In this document: in pieces, positions 43,085 to 54,031 of the stretch
How positions within the stretch are numbered: position 1 is the first letter of the stretch
Layout of the letters: the number at the start of each line of letters is the position of its first letter
Assembly: GCF_008693385.1 (NCBI RefSeq)
Contig: NZ_CP044065.1
Span: forward strand, 62,001-126,000
Length of the DNA stretch: 64,000 nt
From: Cupriavidus pauculus
GTDB taxonomy: Bacteria; Pseudomonadota; Gammaproteobacteria; Burkholderiales; Burkholderiaceae
Direction: 5' to 3'
Made by a program: the position numbers and the translations under genes
The notes under the pieces: model-generated
Seen by the model: the letters and a program-made list of their open reading frames with translations, nothing else
What the model was told of the DNA's origin: nothing
The model's database searches: none

Positions 43085-44476
43085 GTGTACTCCAAAACGC
43101 AAATCGATCCGGTAGTTAGCTTCCGCAACTCGCAGGGCGAGCAGGTGCGCGGAACGATCATCAATCTCCAGAGAAAGTCTCTGGTGATGGAAATCTACAA
43201 CCCATACTCGATCGTGCAGGTCAGCGAGGTGCTGAGCGAGCTCAGCGTCCGCATGGGCACGAAGAATGCGTACCTCGGCAAGGCCGTGGTCATGAGCCTC
43301 GTGAATACGGGCCTGACCGCAGTGGTGTCGCTGACGCTGATCGACGAGTGGCGCGAACTCACCGACGTCAACCACGAGCCGAAGTCCGTGGCGCGCGAGG
43401 CCGAGATGTTCGTGCAGGACTGGGACACGCGCTTCAACATCCGCCGCGATTATCAGATCGTGGTCAACGAGATGCGCGCGTACCTGTCCGAAGTGTCCCG
43501 CTGGGTCGAGCAGGTCGATCTGACCGAGTCGCTGCCCAAGGTGGAGGGACGCCTGCGCGAGGACGTGTTCTACGAACTCGCCACGCCGCTGATGACGAAG
43601 GTCAAGACCTACCTCGACTGGCTCGAGGGCGAGGCGCAGCGCGTGGATCCCGAGATCGCGCCCGTGCACCGGACGTACGCGCAGGCCGCGCTGCATCCGC
43701 TGCTGCTGCGCGCGCCCTTCGTGTATCGCACGTTCACCAAGCCGCTCGGCTATGCGGGCGACTACGAGATGGTGAACCAGATCCTCAGCGATCCGCAGCA
43801 GGGTCCGACCACGTACTTCCAGATCGTCAACACGGCGTTCCTGAAGGCGGCCGTGGCCACCGCCCACCGCAACCGCATCGATCTGCTCGTGGACTTCCTC
43901 ACGCGCCAGGCCGAGCGCGCGCGCGCCGCGGGCCGGCCATTCCGCATCCTGAACGTGGGCTGCGGTCCCGCGTTCGAGATCCAGCGTTTCGTGCGCGAGT
44001 ATCCGAATCCCGAACTGCTGTCGTTTCAGCTCGTGGACTTCAGCGAGGAAACGCTCGAGTACACGAAGAGTTCGATCGAACGCTCGGCCGCGTCGGCCGG
44101 CCGCAAGGCGTCGGTGGAGATGGTCCACCAGTCCGTGCACGATCTGCTCAAGCGCCGTATCGCGCCCGACGAGCCGGACTGGCGCGCGTTCGAGGCCGTC
44201 TACTGCGCGGGCCTGTTCGACTACCTGTCCGACAAGGTCTGCGCGCGGCTGCTCACGTATTTCGCCTCGCGCACCAAGCAGGGTGGCGAGTTGCTGGTGA
44301 CCAACGTCCATTCCGACAATCCCGAGAAGTTCGGCATGGAGCATCTGCTCGAGTGGTATCTGATCTATCGCAACGAATCGGGGATGTCCTCGTTGTTGCC
44401 GGAGAACTCGCATGCACACCGACTCTATGTCGATGAAACCGGGGTCAATGTCTTCGCCGAAGCCACCATCCAGTGA
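43085..44476 (+). CDS. phcB: Phc quorum-sensing methyltransferase PhcB
   Basis: A 463-residue protein whose start (GTG, MYSKTQIDPVVSFRNSQGEQ) lacks a clear Shine-Dalgarno. Residues 8-90 resemble a PilZ-like beta domain; residues 100-280 are helical; the SAM-binding Rossmann fold begins at ILNVGCGPA (289-297) with the acidic D318 after motif II. In Ralstonia, PhcB makes the autoinducer 3-hydroxypalmitate or 3-hydroxymyristate methyl ester by methylating the acid. Gene order B-S-R-Q with overlaps supports the identity. Which fatty acid is used here cannot be told. Confidence 0.88.
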   Translation: MYSKTQIDPVVSFRNSQGEQVRGTIINLQRKSLVMEIYNPYSIVQVSEVLSELSVRMGTKNAYLGKAVVMSLVNTGLTAVVSLTLIDEWRELTDVNHEPKSVAREAEMFVQDWDTRFNIRRDYQIVVNEMRAYLSEVSRWVEQVDLTESLPKVEGRLREDVFYELATPLMTKVKTYLDWLEGEAQRVDPEIAPVHRTYAQAALHPLLLRAPFVYRTFTKPLGYAGDYEMVNQILSDPQQGPTTYFQIVNTAFLKAAVATAHRNRIDLLVDFLTRQAERARAAGRPFRILNVGCGPAFEIQRFVREYPNPELLSFQLVDFSEETLEYTKSSIERSAASAGRKASVEMVHQSVHDLLKRRIAPDEPDWRAFEAVYCAGLFDYLSDKVCARLLTYFASRTKQGGELLVTNVHSDNPEKFGMEHLLEWYLIYRNESGMSSLLPENSHAHRLYVDETGVNVFAEATIQ

Positions 44477-45836
44477 CAGCGAGGTCGAGCTTCCCACCCC
44501 GAACATGAGTGCCAATCAACTGTACGCCGGTTATCAGACCGAACTGGCGGAATTTCGTCTCGCGTTCTCCCGCGGGGGCGCCTACACGGCCATCGTGCTC
44601 GTGATGCTCGGCGTCGGGCTCGACTACGGCCAGTATCCGGAGCAGCAACTGCCGTTCGCGATTGCGCGCGTGCTCGTCTCGCTGCTGATCGCGGGCGTGG
44701 TCCTGGCGCTGCACCGCGAGGCCGGCCGGCGCTTCGCGCCGTGGCTCACGCTCACATGGCTGCTGCTGCCGCAGATCATGATCGCGTGGATGATCTCGCA
44801 GACCGAGGGCGTGCAGTCGCCTTACTACGTCGGGCTGAACCTCGCGATCTTCGCGTCGGGCATCGCGCTGCCGTTCGGACTGTGGCAGAACGTGGTGTTC
44901 GGCATCCTGTCGTATCTGCTTTATGCGGCCGCGTGTTTTATCCATCCGGGCGGCATCGAGCCCGTGGGGACGTTTATCGTCAACTCGCTGTTCCTGTTGT
45001 TCGCCGCGGCGGCGAGCGGCGTGTACACGTTCTTCAACGAGCGCGCGCGCTTCATGCTGTTCCGATTGAAGGCCGAGGTGGCCGAGAAGAACGTCGAACT
45101 CGAGGACATCAACCGCCAGCTCGTCGATATCAAGGGCCAGATGCTCCAGCAGGAGAAGATGGCGGCGATCGGTACGCTGGCGGCGGGTCTGCTGCACGAG
45201 GTGAACAACCCCGTGAACTTCTGCCTGATGGCGATCGAGGTCGCCATGGAAGAACCCGTCACGAAGAAGGAGCCGATGCTCGAGGAATGCCTCGTCGATG
45301 CCAAGCAGGGCATGCAGCGGATCCAGCATATCGTGTCGGACCTGAAGACGTTCGCGTACCGCAAGCCGGGCGCGGAGGTCGAGGGCACGCCGTTCCTGTT
45401 CGAGAAGGCGCTCGACTCGTCGGTCCGGCTGACCGCGCACGAGCTGCGCGGCGTCAAGATGACGCGCGAGATGCCCGACGACACGCTCGTGTTCGGCGAC
45501 GAGGCGGCGATCATCGGCGTGCTGATCAACCTGTTCTCGAACGCCGCGCTGGCGATGCGCAAGGCCGGCACGCAGGGGCCGGCAATCCATACGACCGTGC
45601 GCTGGCTAGACGGCCGCCTGCATGTCCGCGTGCAGGACAACGGCCCCGGCATCGCGCCCGAGCATCTGGCGCGCGTGTTCGAACCGTTCTTCACCACGCG
45701 GGAAGTGGGGCAGGGGCTCGGCCTCGGCCTCTCGATCAGCTATGCCGTGGTCGAGCGCCATGGCGGCGTGCTGTTCGCGGAGAGCGAAGTGGGGCAGTGG
45801 GCGGCGTTCGCGTTCGATCTGCCGCGCGCGGAATGA
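44412..45836 (+). CDS. phcS: Phc sensor histidine kinase PhcS
   Basis: A membrane sensor kinase of up to 474 residues. Six hydrophobic segments lie roughly at 57-72, 83-100, 108-127, 140-157, 160-176 and 186-205. The kinase part has the phospho-His H262 in LLHEVNNPVNF, an N-box NLFSNAALAMRKAG, and VQDNGPGIAPEHLARVFEPF. The ATG at 44412 has a GGAGA site 6 bases away and overlaps phcB by 65 bp; a later ATG at 44505 would place the His near 231 but has no nearby ribosome site. It detects the PhcB product in Ralstonia. Confidence 0.88.
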   Translation: MHTDSMSMKPGSMSSPKPPSSDSEVELPTPNMSANQLYAGYQTELAEFRLAFSRGGAYTAIVLVMLGVGLDYGQYPEQQLPFAIARVLVSLLIAGVVLALHREAGRRFAPWLTLTWLLLPQIMIAWMISQTEGVQSPYYVGLNLAIFASGIALPFGLWQNVVFGILSYLLYAAACFIHPGGIEPVGTFIVNSLFLLFAAAASGVYTFFNERARFMLFRLKAEVAEKNVELEDINRQLVDIKGQMLQQEKMAAIGTLAAGLLHEVNNPVNFCLMAIEVAMEEPVTKKEPMLEECLVDAKQGMQRIQHIVSDLKTFAYRKPGAEVEGTPFLFEKALDSSVRLTAHELRGVKMTREMPDDTLVFGDEAAIIGVLINLFSNAALAMRKAGTQGPAIHTTVRWLDGRLHVRVQDNGPGIAPEHLARVFEPFFTTREVGQGLGLGLSISYAVVERHGGVLFAESEVGQWAAFAFDLPRAE

Positions 45837-45849
45837 GAATGAGGCTGTC

Positions 45850-46995
45850 ATGAGCGATATCCCCCAGGTCCGGCCGACCGTTCTCTACGTCGATGACGAG
45901 GAGATGGCCTGCAAGTATTTCGCGCGTGCCGTCGGGGGCGAGTACGACGTGCTGCTGGCGAAGAGCGCGGACGAGGCGACCGAGGTCCTGCGCACGGACG
46001 GTGCACGTATTTCGGTGCTCGTGACCGACTTCCGCATGCCGGGGCGCGACGGTGGCTCCCTGCTGCGGCAGGTCGCCCAGGACTACCCGCAGATCGTCCG
46101 CATCCTCGTCACCGCGTATGCGGATAAGGATATGTTGCTCGAGACCGTTAACAACGGTGAGGTGTTCCGCATTCTCGAGAAACCGATTGCCGTGAACGGC
46201 GTGCGCGAGGTCCTGCGTCTGGCCGGCGAGCGGCATCGCGAGCGCGCGGTACGCCAGCAGCGGCTGATGGCGATCGACGAGACGCTCGCGTTTCTCGCGC
46301 ACGAACTCAATACACCGCTCGCGGCGATCGCCAATTTCGCGCGCGGTATCGAGGCGCGCGTGAGCGGCGAGGACGGGGCGCAGCGGCTCGGCGAGATTGG
46401 CCAGGCCGCGGGCAAGATGCACGACAACGCGCAGTATTGCCTGGCGGTGCTGTCGTCGTTCCTGCAGTCGGTGCGCAACAGCGCCGGCATGTCGTCGGCA
46501 CAGGGTACGCGTTCCGCGGCGTCGGGCGAGCCGGTTTCGGCGGGTTCGCTTGTGGCGTCGCTGCTGGACACCTATCCATTCGCGGATGCACAGCGCGACT
46601 GGGTCCAGGTGGAAGTACACGGCGATTTCCCGGTGCCGACGCTGCCCAACTGCGTGGCGCTGGTGTTGTCGTCGGTGATGAGCAATGGCTTGCGCGCGCT
46701 GGCCGATGTCCACGGTCCCGTGCTGCGGTTCGTGGTCGTGGCTGGCGAGCATCCCGAGATTCGTATTTCCGACAACGGGCCCGGCATTCCGCCCGAAGTC
46801 ATGGAGCGACTGCTTGTCGACCCCGTCACGACGCACGCGGGCGCCGGTGGCAGCGGGCTCGGCATGATCTTCTGTAACCGCGTCATGCAGTCTTTCGGTG
46901 GCGGTATCCGGATCGCTTCGGCCTCCGGCGCCGGCACGACCGTGACGCTGGATTTCCCCAATTTCAAGAATCGTATGCACAGGAGTGATCGATGA
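45850..46995 (+). CDS. phcR: Phc response regulator-kinase hybrid PhcR
   Basis: A 381-residue protein with an N-terminal receiver (acidic pair D15-D16, phosphosite D60 in LVTDFRMPG, Lys in LEKPI) followed by a histidine-kinase-like output. H151 lies in AFLAHELNTPLAAIANFARG and the ATPase lid has RISDNGPGIPP and GGSGLGMIF. This receiver-plus-kinase layout is the one described for PhcR of Ralstonia. Unlike a normal regulator it has no DNA-binding domain. The ATG is 13 bp after the phcS stop, and its own stop overlaps phcQ (ATGA). Confidence 0.88.
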   Translation: MSDIPQVRPTVLYVDDEEMACKYFARAVGGEYDVLLAKSADEATEVLRTDGARISVLVTDFRMPGRDGGSLLRQVAQDYPQIVRILVTAYADKDMLLETVNNGEVFRILEKPIAVNGVREVLRLAGERHRERAVRQQRLMAIDETLAFLAHELNTPLAAIANFARGIEARVSGEDGAQRLGEIGQAAGKMHDNAQYCLAVLSSFLQSVRNSAGMSSAQGTRSAASGEPVSAGSLVASLLDTYPFADAQRDWVQVEVHGDFPVPTLPNCVALVLSSVMSNGLRALADVHGPVLRFVVVAGEHPEIRISDNGPGIPPEVMERLLVDPVTTHAGAGGSGLGMIFCNRVMQSFGGGIRIASASGAGTTVTLDFPNFKNRMHRSDR

Positions 46996-47990
46996 GCGAA
47001 CTGAATACAACGCAGGCACCCCCCGCGATTCTGTTCGTTGACGACGAGGCGACCGCCGTCAAATATTTCCAGCGGGCCATCGGGCAACTGGCGCCCGTGG
47101 TCACGGGCGGATCGGTGGAGGAGGGCAAGGCGCTGCTCGACGCGCATGGCGACAGCCTCGCCGTGCTGGTGTCGGACCAGCGCATGCCCGGCGAATACGG
47201 GAACGAGCTGCTGCGCTACGCGCGCGAACGCTACCCGCATATCGTGCGGATCCTGACCACGGCGTACTCGGAACTCGACCAGACCGTCGAGGCGGTGAAC
47301 CAGGGCCAGATCCACCGCTATATCAAGAAGCCGTGGGACATTACCGCGCTGCGCATGGAGCTCAAGCAGGCGCTCGAGCTGTCGGGCCTGCGACGCGAGC
47401 GTGACCAGCTCGTGCGCGAAAAGCTGTCGGTGATGCAGAAGCAGACCCTGGCCGCGCGCATCGGCATGGTCCAGGCGCTGGCCGCGAGCCTGATCGGCCC
47501 GGGCCGCTTCCAGCCCGTGGAGACATATCTGGCCGGTGCCGATCTGGCCGGTGCGAAGAATCCGGAACCGGACTGGAACCGCGTCGATTATGCCGATCTG
47601 GTCGGTGCCGAAAGCCAGCGCAGCGGGGCGTTCGGCCACGCGGTCGGAGCGCGGCTGGCCGAACTGCGCACGAAGCTTGCCGGAAGGAGCGCCGCGGATG
47701 TGACGGCGGTGCTGGCCGAGGTGGTGGGCGAGGCCGTGCGCCGGGACGGTGACGTCGTGACGTGGACCACGCCGGCCCTGCTTGCCGAGTTTATCGAGAA
47801 GCCGGTAGACGATGCGGTGTCGCCCGCGCATACGAGCTGGCTGGCGGTGCTGCTGTGGATCGAGGAAGCCGGCGGCGCGCTGCAGCTGGTGCGCGAAGGC
47901 GATACGATTTCCGCACGTGTCGGTACCCGGGGCGACTGGTTCGCGCCCGACCGTCTGGCGGTGTGGATCGAGAAGATGCTGGAAGCGTAA
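46992..47990 (+). CDS. phcQ: Phc response regulator PhcQ
   Basis: A 332-residue protein with an N-terminal receiver (D17-D18, phosphosite D62 in VLVSDQRMPG, Lys in IKKPWD) and an acidic, hydrophobic C-terminal half with no recognised DNA-binding domain. It shares extended receiver similarity with PhcR, for instance FVDDEATAVKYFQRAIGQL against YVDDEEMACKYFARAV. It overlaps phcR by ATGA and is closed by a strong terminator. In Ralstonia, PhcQ acts with PhcR downstream of PhcS to control PhcA activity. Confidence 0.85.
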   Translation: MSELNTTQAPPAILFVDDEATAVKYFQRAIGQLAPVVTGGSVEEGKALLDAHGDSLAVLVSDQRMPGEYGNELLRYARERYPHIVRILTTAYSELDQTVEAVNQGQIHRYIKKPWDITALRMELKQALELSGLRRERDQLVREKLSVMQKQTLAARIGMVQALAASLIGPGRFQPVETYLAGADLAGAKNPEPDWNRVDYADLVGAESQRSGAFGHAVGARLAELRTKLAGRSAADVTAVLAEVVGEAVRRDGDVVTWTTPALLAEFIEKPVDDAVSPAHTSWLAVLLWIEEAGGALQLVREGDTISARVGTRGDWFAPDRLAVWIEKMLEA

Positions 47991-48016
47991 GCCGCTTCGT
48001 TCCACTGGCCGCAAAC

Positions 48017-48047
48017 AAAAACGCCCGGGATATCCCGGGCGTTTTTT
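48017..48047. terminator. Terminator after the phc operon
   Basis: AAAACGCCCGGGA and TCCCGGGCGTTTT pair as a perfect stem around TA, followed by further T residues. It lies between phcQ and the convergent secF. Confidence 0.92.
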
Positions 48048-48065
48048 CTGGTACTGGAATCGTCG

Positions 48066-49040
48066 TCAGGCTTGCGCGCCGAAGTTCGGATCGTTCCGAT
48101 CCGTATTCTCGCCGCCCTTCTTCTCGCCCTTGACGAGGTCCTCGCGCTTGACGCCGAGCCACATCGCGAGTGCCGCGGCCACGAACACCGACGAGTAGAT
48201 ACCGAACAGGATACCGACCGTCAGCGCGAGCGCGAAGTAGTGCAGCGTGGGGCCGCCGAAGAAGAACATCGACAGCACCATCATTTCGGTCGAGCCGTGG
48301 GTGATGATGGTCCGCGAGATCGTGCTTGTGATCGCGTTATCGATGATCTCGTGCGTGGTCATCTTGCGGTACTTCCGGAAGTTCTCGCGAATCCGGTCGA
48401 AGATCACCACCGACTCGTTCACGGAGTAGCCGAGCACCGCGAGAATCGCCGCGAGCACCGACAGCGAGAATTCCCACTGGAAGAACGCGAAGAAGCCGAG
48501 GATGATCACCACGTCGTGCAGGTTGGCGATGATGCCCGCGACCGCGAATTTCCACTCGAAGCGGAACGACAGGTAGATGACGATACCGATCACCACGCAC
48601 AGCAGCGCCAGCAGGCCGTCGGTGGCCAGTTCCTTGCCCACCTGCGGGCCGACGAACTCGACGCGCTGGAGCTTGACGTCAGGCGTCGCCGCCTGCAGCG
48701 AGGTCATGACCTGCTGGCTTTGCTCGGCCGAGGTCACCGGCTTGCCGTCCGCGCCCTTCTGGAGCGGCAGGCGGATCATCACGTCGCGCGAGGTGCCGAA
48801 GTTCTGCACCTGCACGTCGGTATAGCCGAGCTTGCCCACCTGGCCGCGAATCTGCTCCAGGTTGGCGGCCTGCTGGTAGTTGACCTCCATCACGGTACCG
48901 CCCGTGAATTCGATCGACAGGTGCAGGCCCTTGTGGAAGAGGAAGAAGACGGCTGCGGCAAACGTCAGGAAGGACACCACGTTGAAGACCAACGCGTGCT
49001 TCATGAACGGAATGTCGCGCTTGATGCGGAAGAATTCCAT
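48066..49040 (-). CDS. secF: Protein translocase subunit SecF
   Basis: Membrane subunit of the SecDF complex that assists protein export. The 324-residue protein starts MEFFRIKRDIPFMKHALVFN, has six hydrophobic segments and a periplasmic loop around residues 40-130. GGTVMEVNYQQAANLEQIR, IGIVIYLSFRFEWKFAVAGI and the YSVNESVVIFDRIRENFRKY motif are all diagnostic. It ends the yajC-secD-secF minus-strand series and is convergent with the phc operon. Confidence 0.97.
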   Translation of the reverse strand: MEFFRIKRDIPFMKHALVFNVVSFLTFAAAVFFLFHKGLHLSIEFTGGTVMEVNYQQAANLEQIRGQVGKLGYTDVQVQNFGTSRDVMIRLPLQKGADGKPVTSAEQSQQVMTSLQAATPDVKLQRVEFVGPQVGKELATDGLLALLCVVIGIVIYLSFRFEWKFAVAGIIANLHDVVIILGFFAFFQWEFSLSVLAAILAVLGYSVNESVVIFDRIRENFRKYRKMTTHEIIDNAITSTISRTIITHGSTEMMVLSMFFFGGPTLHYFALALTVGILFGIYSSVFVAAALAMWLGVKREDLVKGEKKGGENTDRNDPNFGAQA

Positions 49041-49061
49041 GATGTTGTCCTCTGTGTCCTC

Positions 49062-50942
49062 TTACTTCGCGACGGGCGGCTTGGCGGCAGGCGCCTCGGC
49101 ACCCGGCTTCCAGATCTGGCCGATCGACACGCTTTGCAGCTTCTTCTTGCGGCCGTACCAGAGGTTCACGAGCCCGCGGTTGAAGAAGACCGCCGAGAAC
49201 ATCGACGTGAGAATACCCAGGCAGTGCACGACAGCGAAGCCACGCACCGGACCGGAACCGAAGGCCAGCAGCGCGAGGCCCGCGATCAGCGTGGTGACGT
49301 TGGAGTCGAGAATCGTGGCCCATGCGCGGTCGAAGCCGATCGCGATGGCCATCTGCGGCGAGGCACCCGCGCGCAGCTCTTCCCGAATCCGCTCGTTGAT
49401 CAGCACGTTCGCATCGATGGCCATACCGAGCACCAGCGCGATAGCGGCAATGCCGGGCAGCGTCAGCGTGGCCTGCAGCATCGACAGCACTGCGATCAGC
49501 AACAGCAGGTTGACGGCCAGCGCGGCCACCGAGAACACGCCGAACAGCATGTAGTACAGCACCATGAACACGGCCATCGCGCTGAAGCCGTAGGCCACGG
49601 AGTCGAAGCCCTTCTGGATGTTGTCCGCGCCGAGCGACGGGCCGATCGTGCGTTCCTCGATGATGTCCATCGGCGCGGCCAGCGAACCGGCGCGCAGCAG
49701 CAGCGCGAGGTCGTTCGCGGCTTCGGTCGAGTAGGAACCGGTGATCTGGAAGCTCGAACCCAGTTCGGACTGGATCGTCGCCACGGTCAGCACTTCGCCC
49801 TTGCCCTTCTCGAACAGCACGATGCCCATCGGCTTGCCGATGTTCTCGCGCGACACGTCGCGCAGCACGCGGCCGCCCTGGGCGTCGAGCTTGATATTGA
49901 CCGACGGACGCTGGTTCTGGTCGAAGCCCGCGGACGCGCTCTCGATGCGGTCGCCGGTAAAGATCACCTGCTTGCGCAGAATCACCGGCGCGCCGTTGCC
50001 CTGCGTGAACAGTTCGTCGCCGAACGGCACCGGGTCGCCCGCGCGCGGGTTGCGCGGCGCGTCCGGATCGGCCAGGCGCGCCTCGAGCGTTGCGGTACGG
50101 CCGATGATGTCCTTGGCCTTGGCGGTGTCCTGCACGCCCGGCAGCTGCACGACGATGCGGTCCGAGCCCTGCTGCTGGATCACCGGCTCGGCCACGCCGA
50201 GTTCGTTCACGCGGTTGTGCAGCGTGGTGATGTTCTGCTTGACGGCGGCGTCCTGCACCGCGCGGCGCGCGGCTTCCGTGAACGTGCCGACAATATTGTT
50301 GCCGTCGTTCGTGAATGCGAGTTCGCGGAGGTTGTCGGCCAGCACGCCGCGCGCGCGGTCGGCGTCGGCGGCGTTGCTGAAGCGCACGGTCAGGCGTTCG
50401 CCATCGCGCTCGATGCCGCCGTGGCGGATGTTCTTGTCGCGCAGCAGCGTGCGCGCGTCGCCGGACAGGCTGTCGAGCTTCTTGTCGGCCGCGCCCTTCA
50501 TGTCCACCTGCAGCAGGAAGTGCACGCCACCGCGCAGATCCAGGCCCAGGTACATCGGCAGCGCGTGCAGCGAGGTCAGCCATTGCGGCGAGCCCGACAG
50601 CAGGTTCAGCGCGACCACGTAGGTCGGATCGTTCGCGTCGGGGTTCAGCGCGTGCGACAGCACGTCCTTGGCCTTCAGCTGATCGTCGGTCGTGCGGAAG
50701 CGCGCCTTGATCGAGCCGGACTGGCCCGAGACGTCGAAGAACACGCCGTCAGGGTGCAGCTGGTTCTGCGCCAGCACGTCCTCCACGCGTTTCTGCATGG
50801 AGAGGTCGACCTTGACCGTGGCCTTGCCCGAAGACACCTGGACAGCGGGGGCCTCGCCGAAGAAGTTCGGCAGCGTGTAGATGATGCCGATGGCAAGCGC
50901 CACCAGGATCACGATGTATTTCCAAAGCGGATAACGATTCAT
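49062..50942 (-). CDS. secD: Protein translocase subunit SecD
   Basis: Partner of SecF. The 626-residue product starts MNRYPLWKYIVILVALAIGI at 50942, with the frame open further upstream. A large periplasmic domain (residues about 30-450) includes LGLDLRGGVHFLLQVDM and the VVQLPGVQDTAKAKDIIG segment. The five C-terminal helices contain VLGMAIDANVLINERIREEL, the conserved proton-translocation segment. It is 21 bp upstream of secF. A strong hairpin lies between it and yajC. Confidence 0.97.
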   Translation of the reverse strand: MNRYPLWKYIVILVALAIGIIYTLPNFFGEAPAVQVSSGKATVKVDLSMQKRVEDVLAQNQLHPDGVFFDVSGQSGSIKARFRTTDDQLKAKDVLSHALNPDANDPTYVVALNLLSGSPQWLTSLHALPMYLGLDLRGGVHFLLQVDMKGAADKKLDSLSGDARTLLRDKNIRHGGIERDGERLTVRFSNAADADRARGVLADNLRELAFTNDGNNIVGTFTEAARRAVQDAAVKQNITTLHNRVNELGVAEPVIQQQGSDRIVVQLPGVQDTAKAKDIIGRTATLEARLADPDAPRNPRAGDPVPFGDELFTQGNGAPVILRKQVIFTGDRIESASAGFDQNQRPSVNIKLDAQGGRVLRDVSRENIGKPMGIVLFEKGKGEVLTVATIQSELGSSFQITGSYSTEAANDLALLLRAGSLAAPMDIIEERTIGPSLGADNIQKGFDSVAYGFSAMAVFMVLYYMLFGVFSVAALAVNLLLLIAVLSMLQATLTLPGIAAIALVLGMAIDANVLINERIREELRAGASPQMAIAIGFDRAWATILDSNVTTLIAGLALLAFGSGPVRGFAVVHCLGILTSMFSAVFFNRGLVNLWYGRKKKLQSVSIGQIWKPGAEAPAAKPPVAK

Positions 50943-51081
50943 CTTTGGCCAGTCGTTGCGATTCGGCCTGCCGGGTCGCCGCGGAAAGCGGCTCGGCATG
51001 GCCGGACCGGTTGGCAAACAGCCGCCTGGCAGTCCTGGCGGGGCCTCGCGGACCCGTCTGGCTGGTACAGGCGGCTGCGGG

Positions 51082-51117
51082 GGCGCGCGGATGACAGGGA
51101 AATGTCAGCCGCGCGCC
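51082..51117 (-). other. Strong intercistronic hairpin between yajC and secD
   Basis: GGCGCGCGGATGACA (51082-51096) and TGTCAGCCGCGCGCC (51103-51117) pair over 14 of 15 bases around a GGGAAA loop. It stands inside the 206-bp gap between yajC and secD in transcript orientation, without a U tract. Confidence 0.75.
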
Positions 51118-51148
51118 GGATTGCGGTTTGCCGGGGAAGACGCGCCGG

Positions 51149-51475
51149 TCAGAGCGACTTCAGCGAACCCTTGGGCAGCACCGTGGTGACGGCGTTCTTC
51201 TGGACCGTGATCTCGGTACCTTCCGAGATTTCCAGCGTTACGTAGTTCTCGTTCACCTTGGTGACGCGGCCGAGGATGCCGCCAGCCGTCACGACCTCGT
51301 CGTTCTTTGCCAGGGCTTCCAGCATGGCCTTGGACTCTTTCTGACGCTTCATCTGCGGGCGGATCATGATGAACCAGAGCACCGCGAACATCAGGATGAT
51401 GGGCAGGAAGCTCATCAGGCCACCTGCCGCGCCACCGGCGCTGGCAGTCTGGGCAAAGGCGTTCGAAATCAGCAC
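51149..51475 (-). CDS. yajC: Preprotein translocase accessory subunit YajC
   Basis: A 108-residue single-span membrane protein: an Ala/Gly-rich N-terminus, one hydrophobic helix (LMSFLPIILMFAVLWFIMI, residues 20-38) and a basic-acidic cytoplasmic tail (RPQMKRQKESKAMLEAL and VTAGGILGRVTKVNENYVTL). It associates with SecDF. It is upstream of secD on the same strand with a 206-bp gap that holds a hairpin, so expression may be partly uncoupled. Confidence 0.95.
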   Translation of the reverse strand: MLISNAFAQTASAGGAAGGLMSFLPIILMFAVLWFIMIRPQMKRQKESKAMLEALAKNDEVVTAGGILGRVTKVNENYVTLEISEGTEITVQKNAVTTVLPKGSLKSL

Positions 51476-51706
51476 GTTACTTCTCCGTCACAAATATCAA
51501 TCTGGGAATCGGGCATTCTATCACCCGGTCTATGTCCCGCCAGTGCATTCTAGGGCGATTTGCGGGTTTGTTCGGGGGCGTTCGGACGGCTTGGCGTCAG
51601 GTGACGCCGGCACGCCCGCGGAGCCCCGGAATTCGACAGCCGGGCGCCGAAAAGTTCGCGCGCCCGGTCAGATTTGGCGTTGCGGCGACTGCGCGTCTTC
51701 CGCGCG

Positions 51707-53934
<2,228 letters not shown>

Positions 53935-54031
53935 GGCAGGCAAACAACGAATCTGGAACGGAGTGCCGCGGGCGGCATGGGTACAATCGGCGGGTCCGAC
54001 ATTGTACATACACCCCTCGAACGCGCACCCG

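Noticed and set aside
48072..51245. 1057-codon plus-strand open frame across secF, secD and yajC
   Set aside because: Antisense to three well-recognised genes, with a charged, repetitive composition. A GC-driven shadow.
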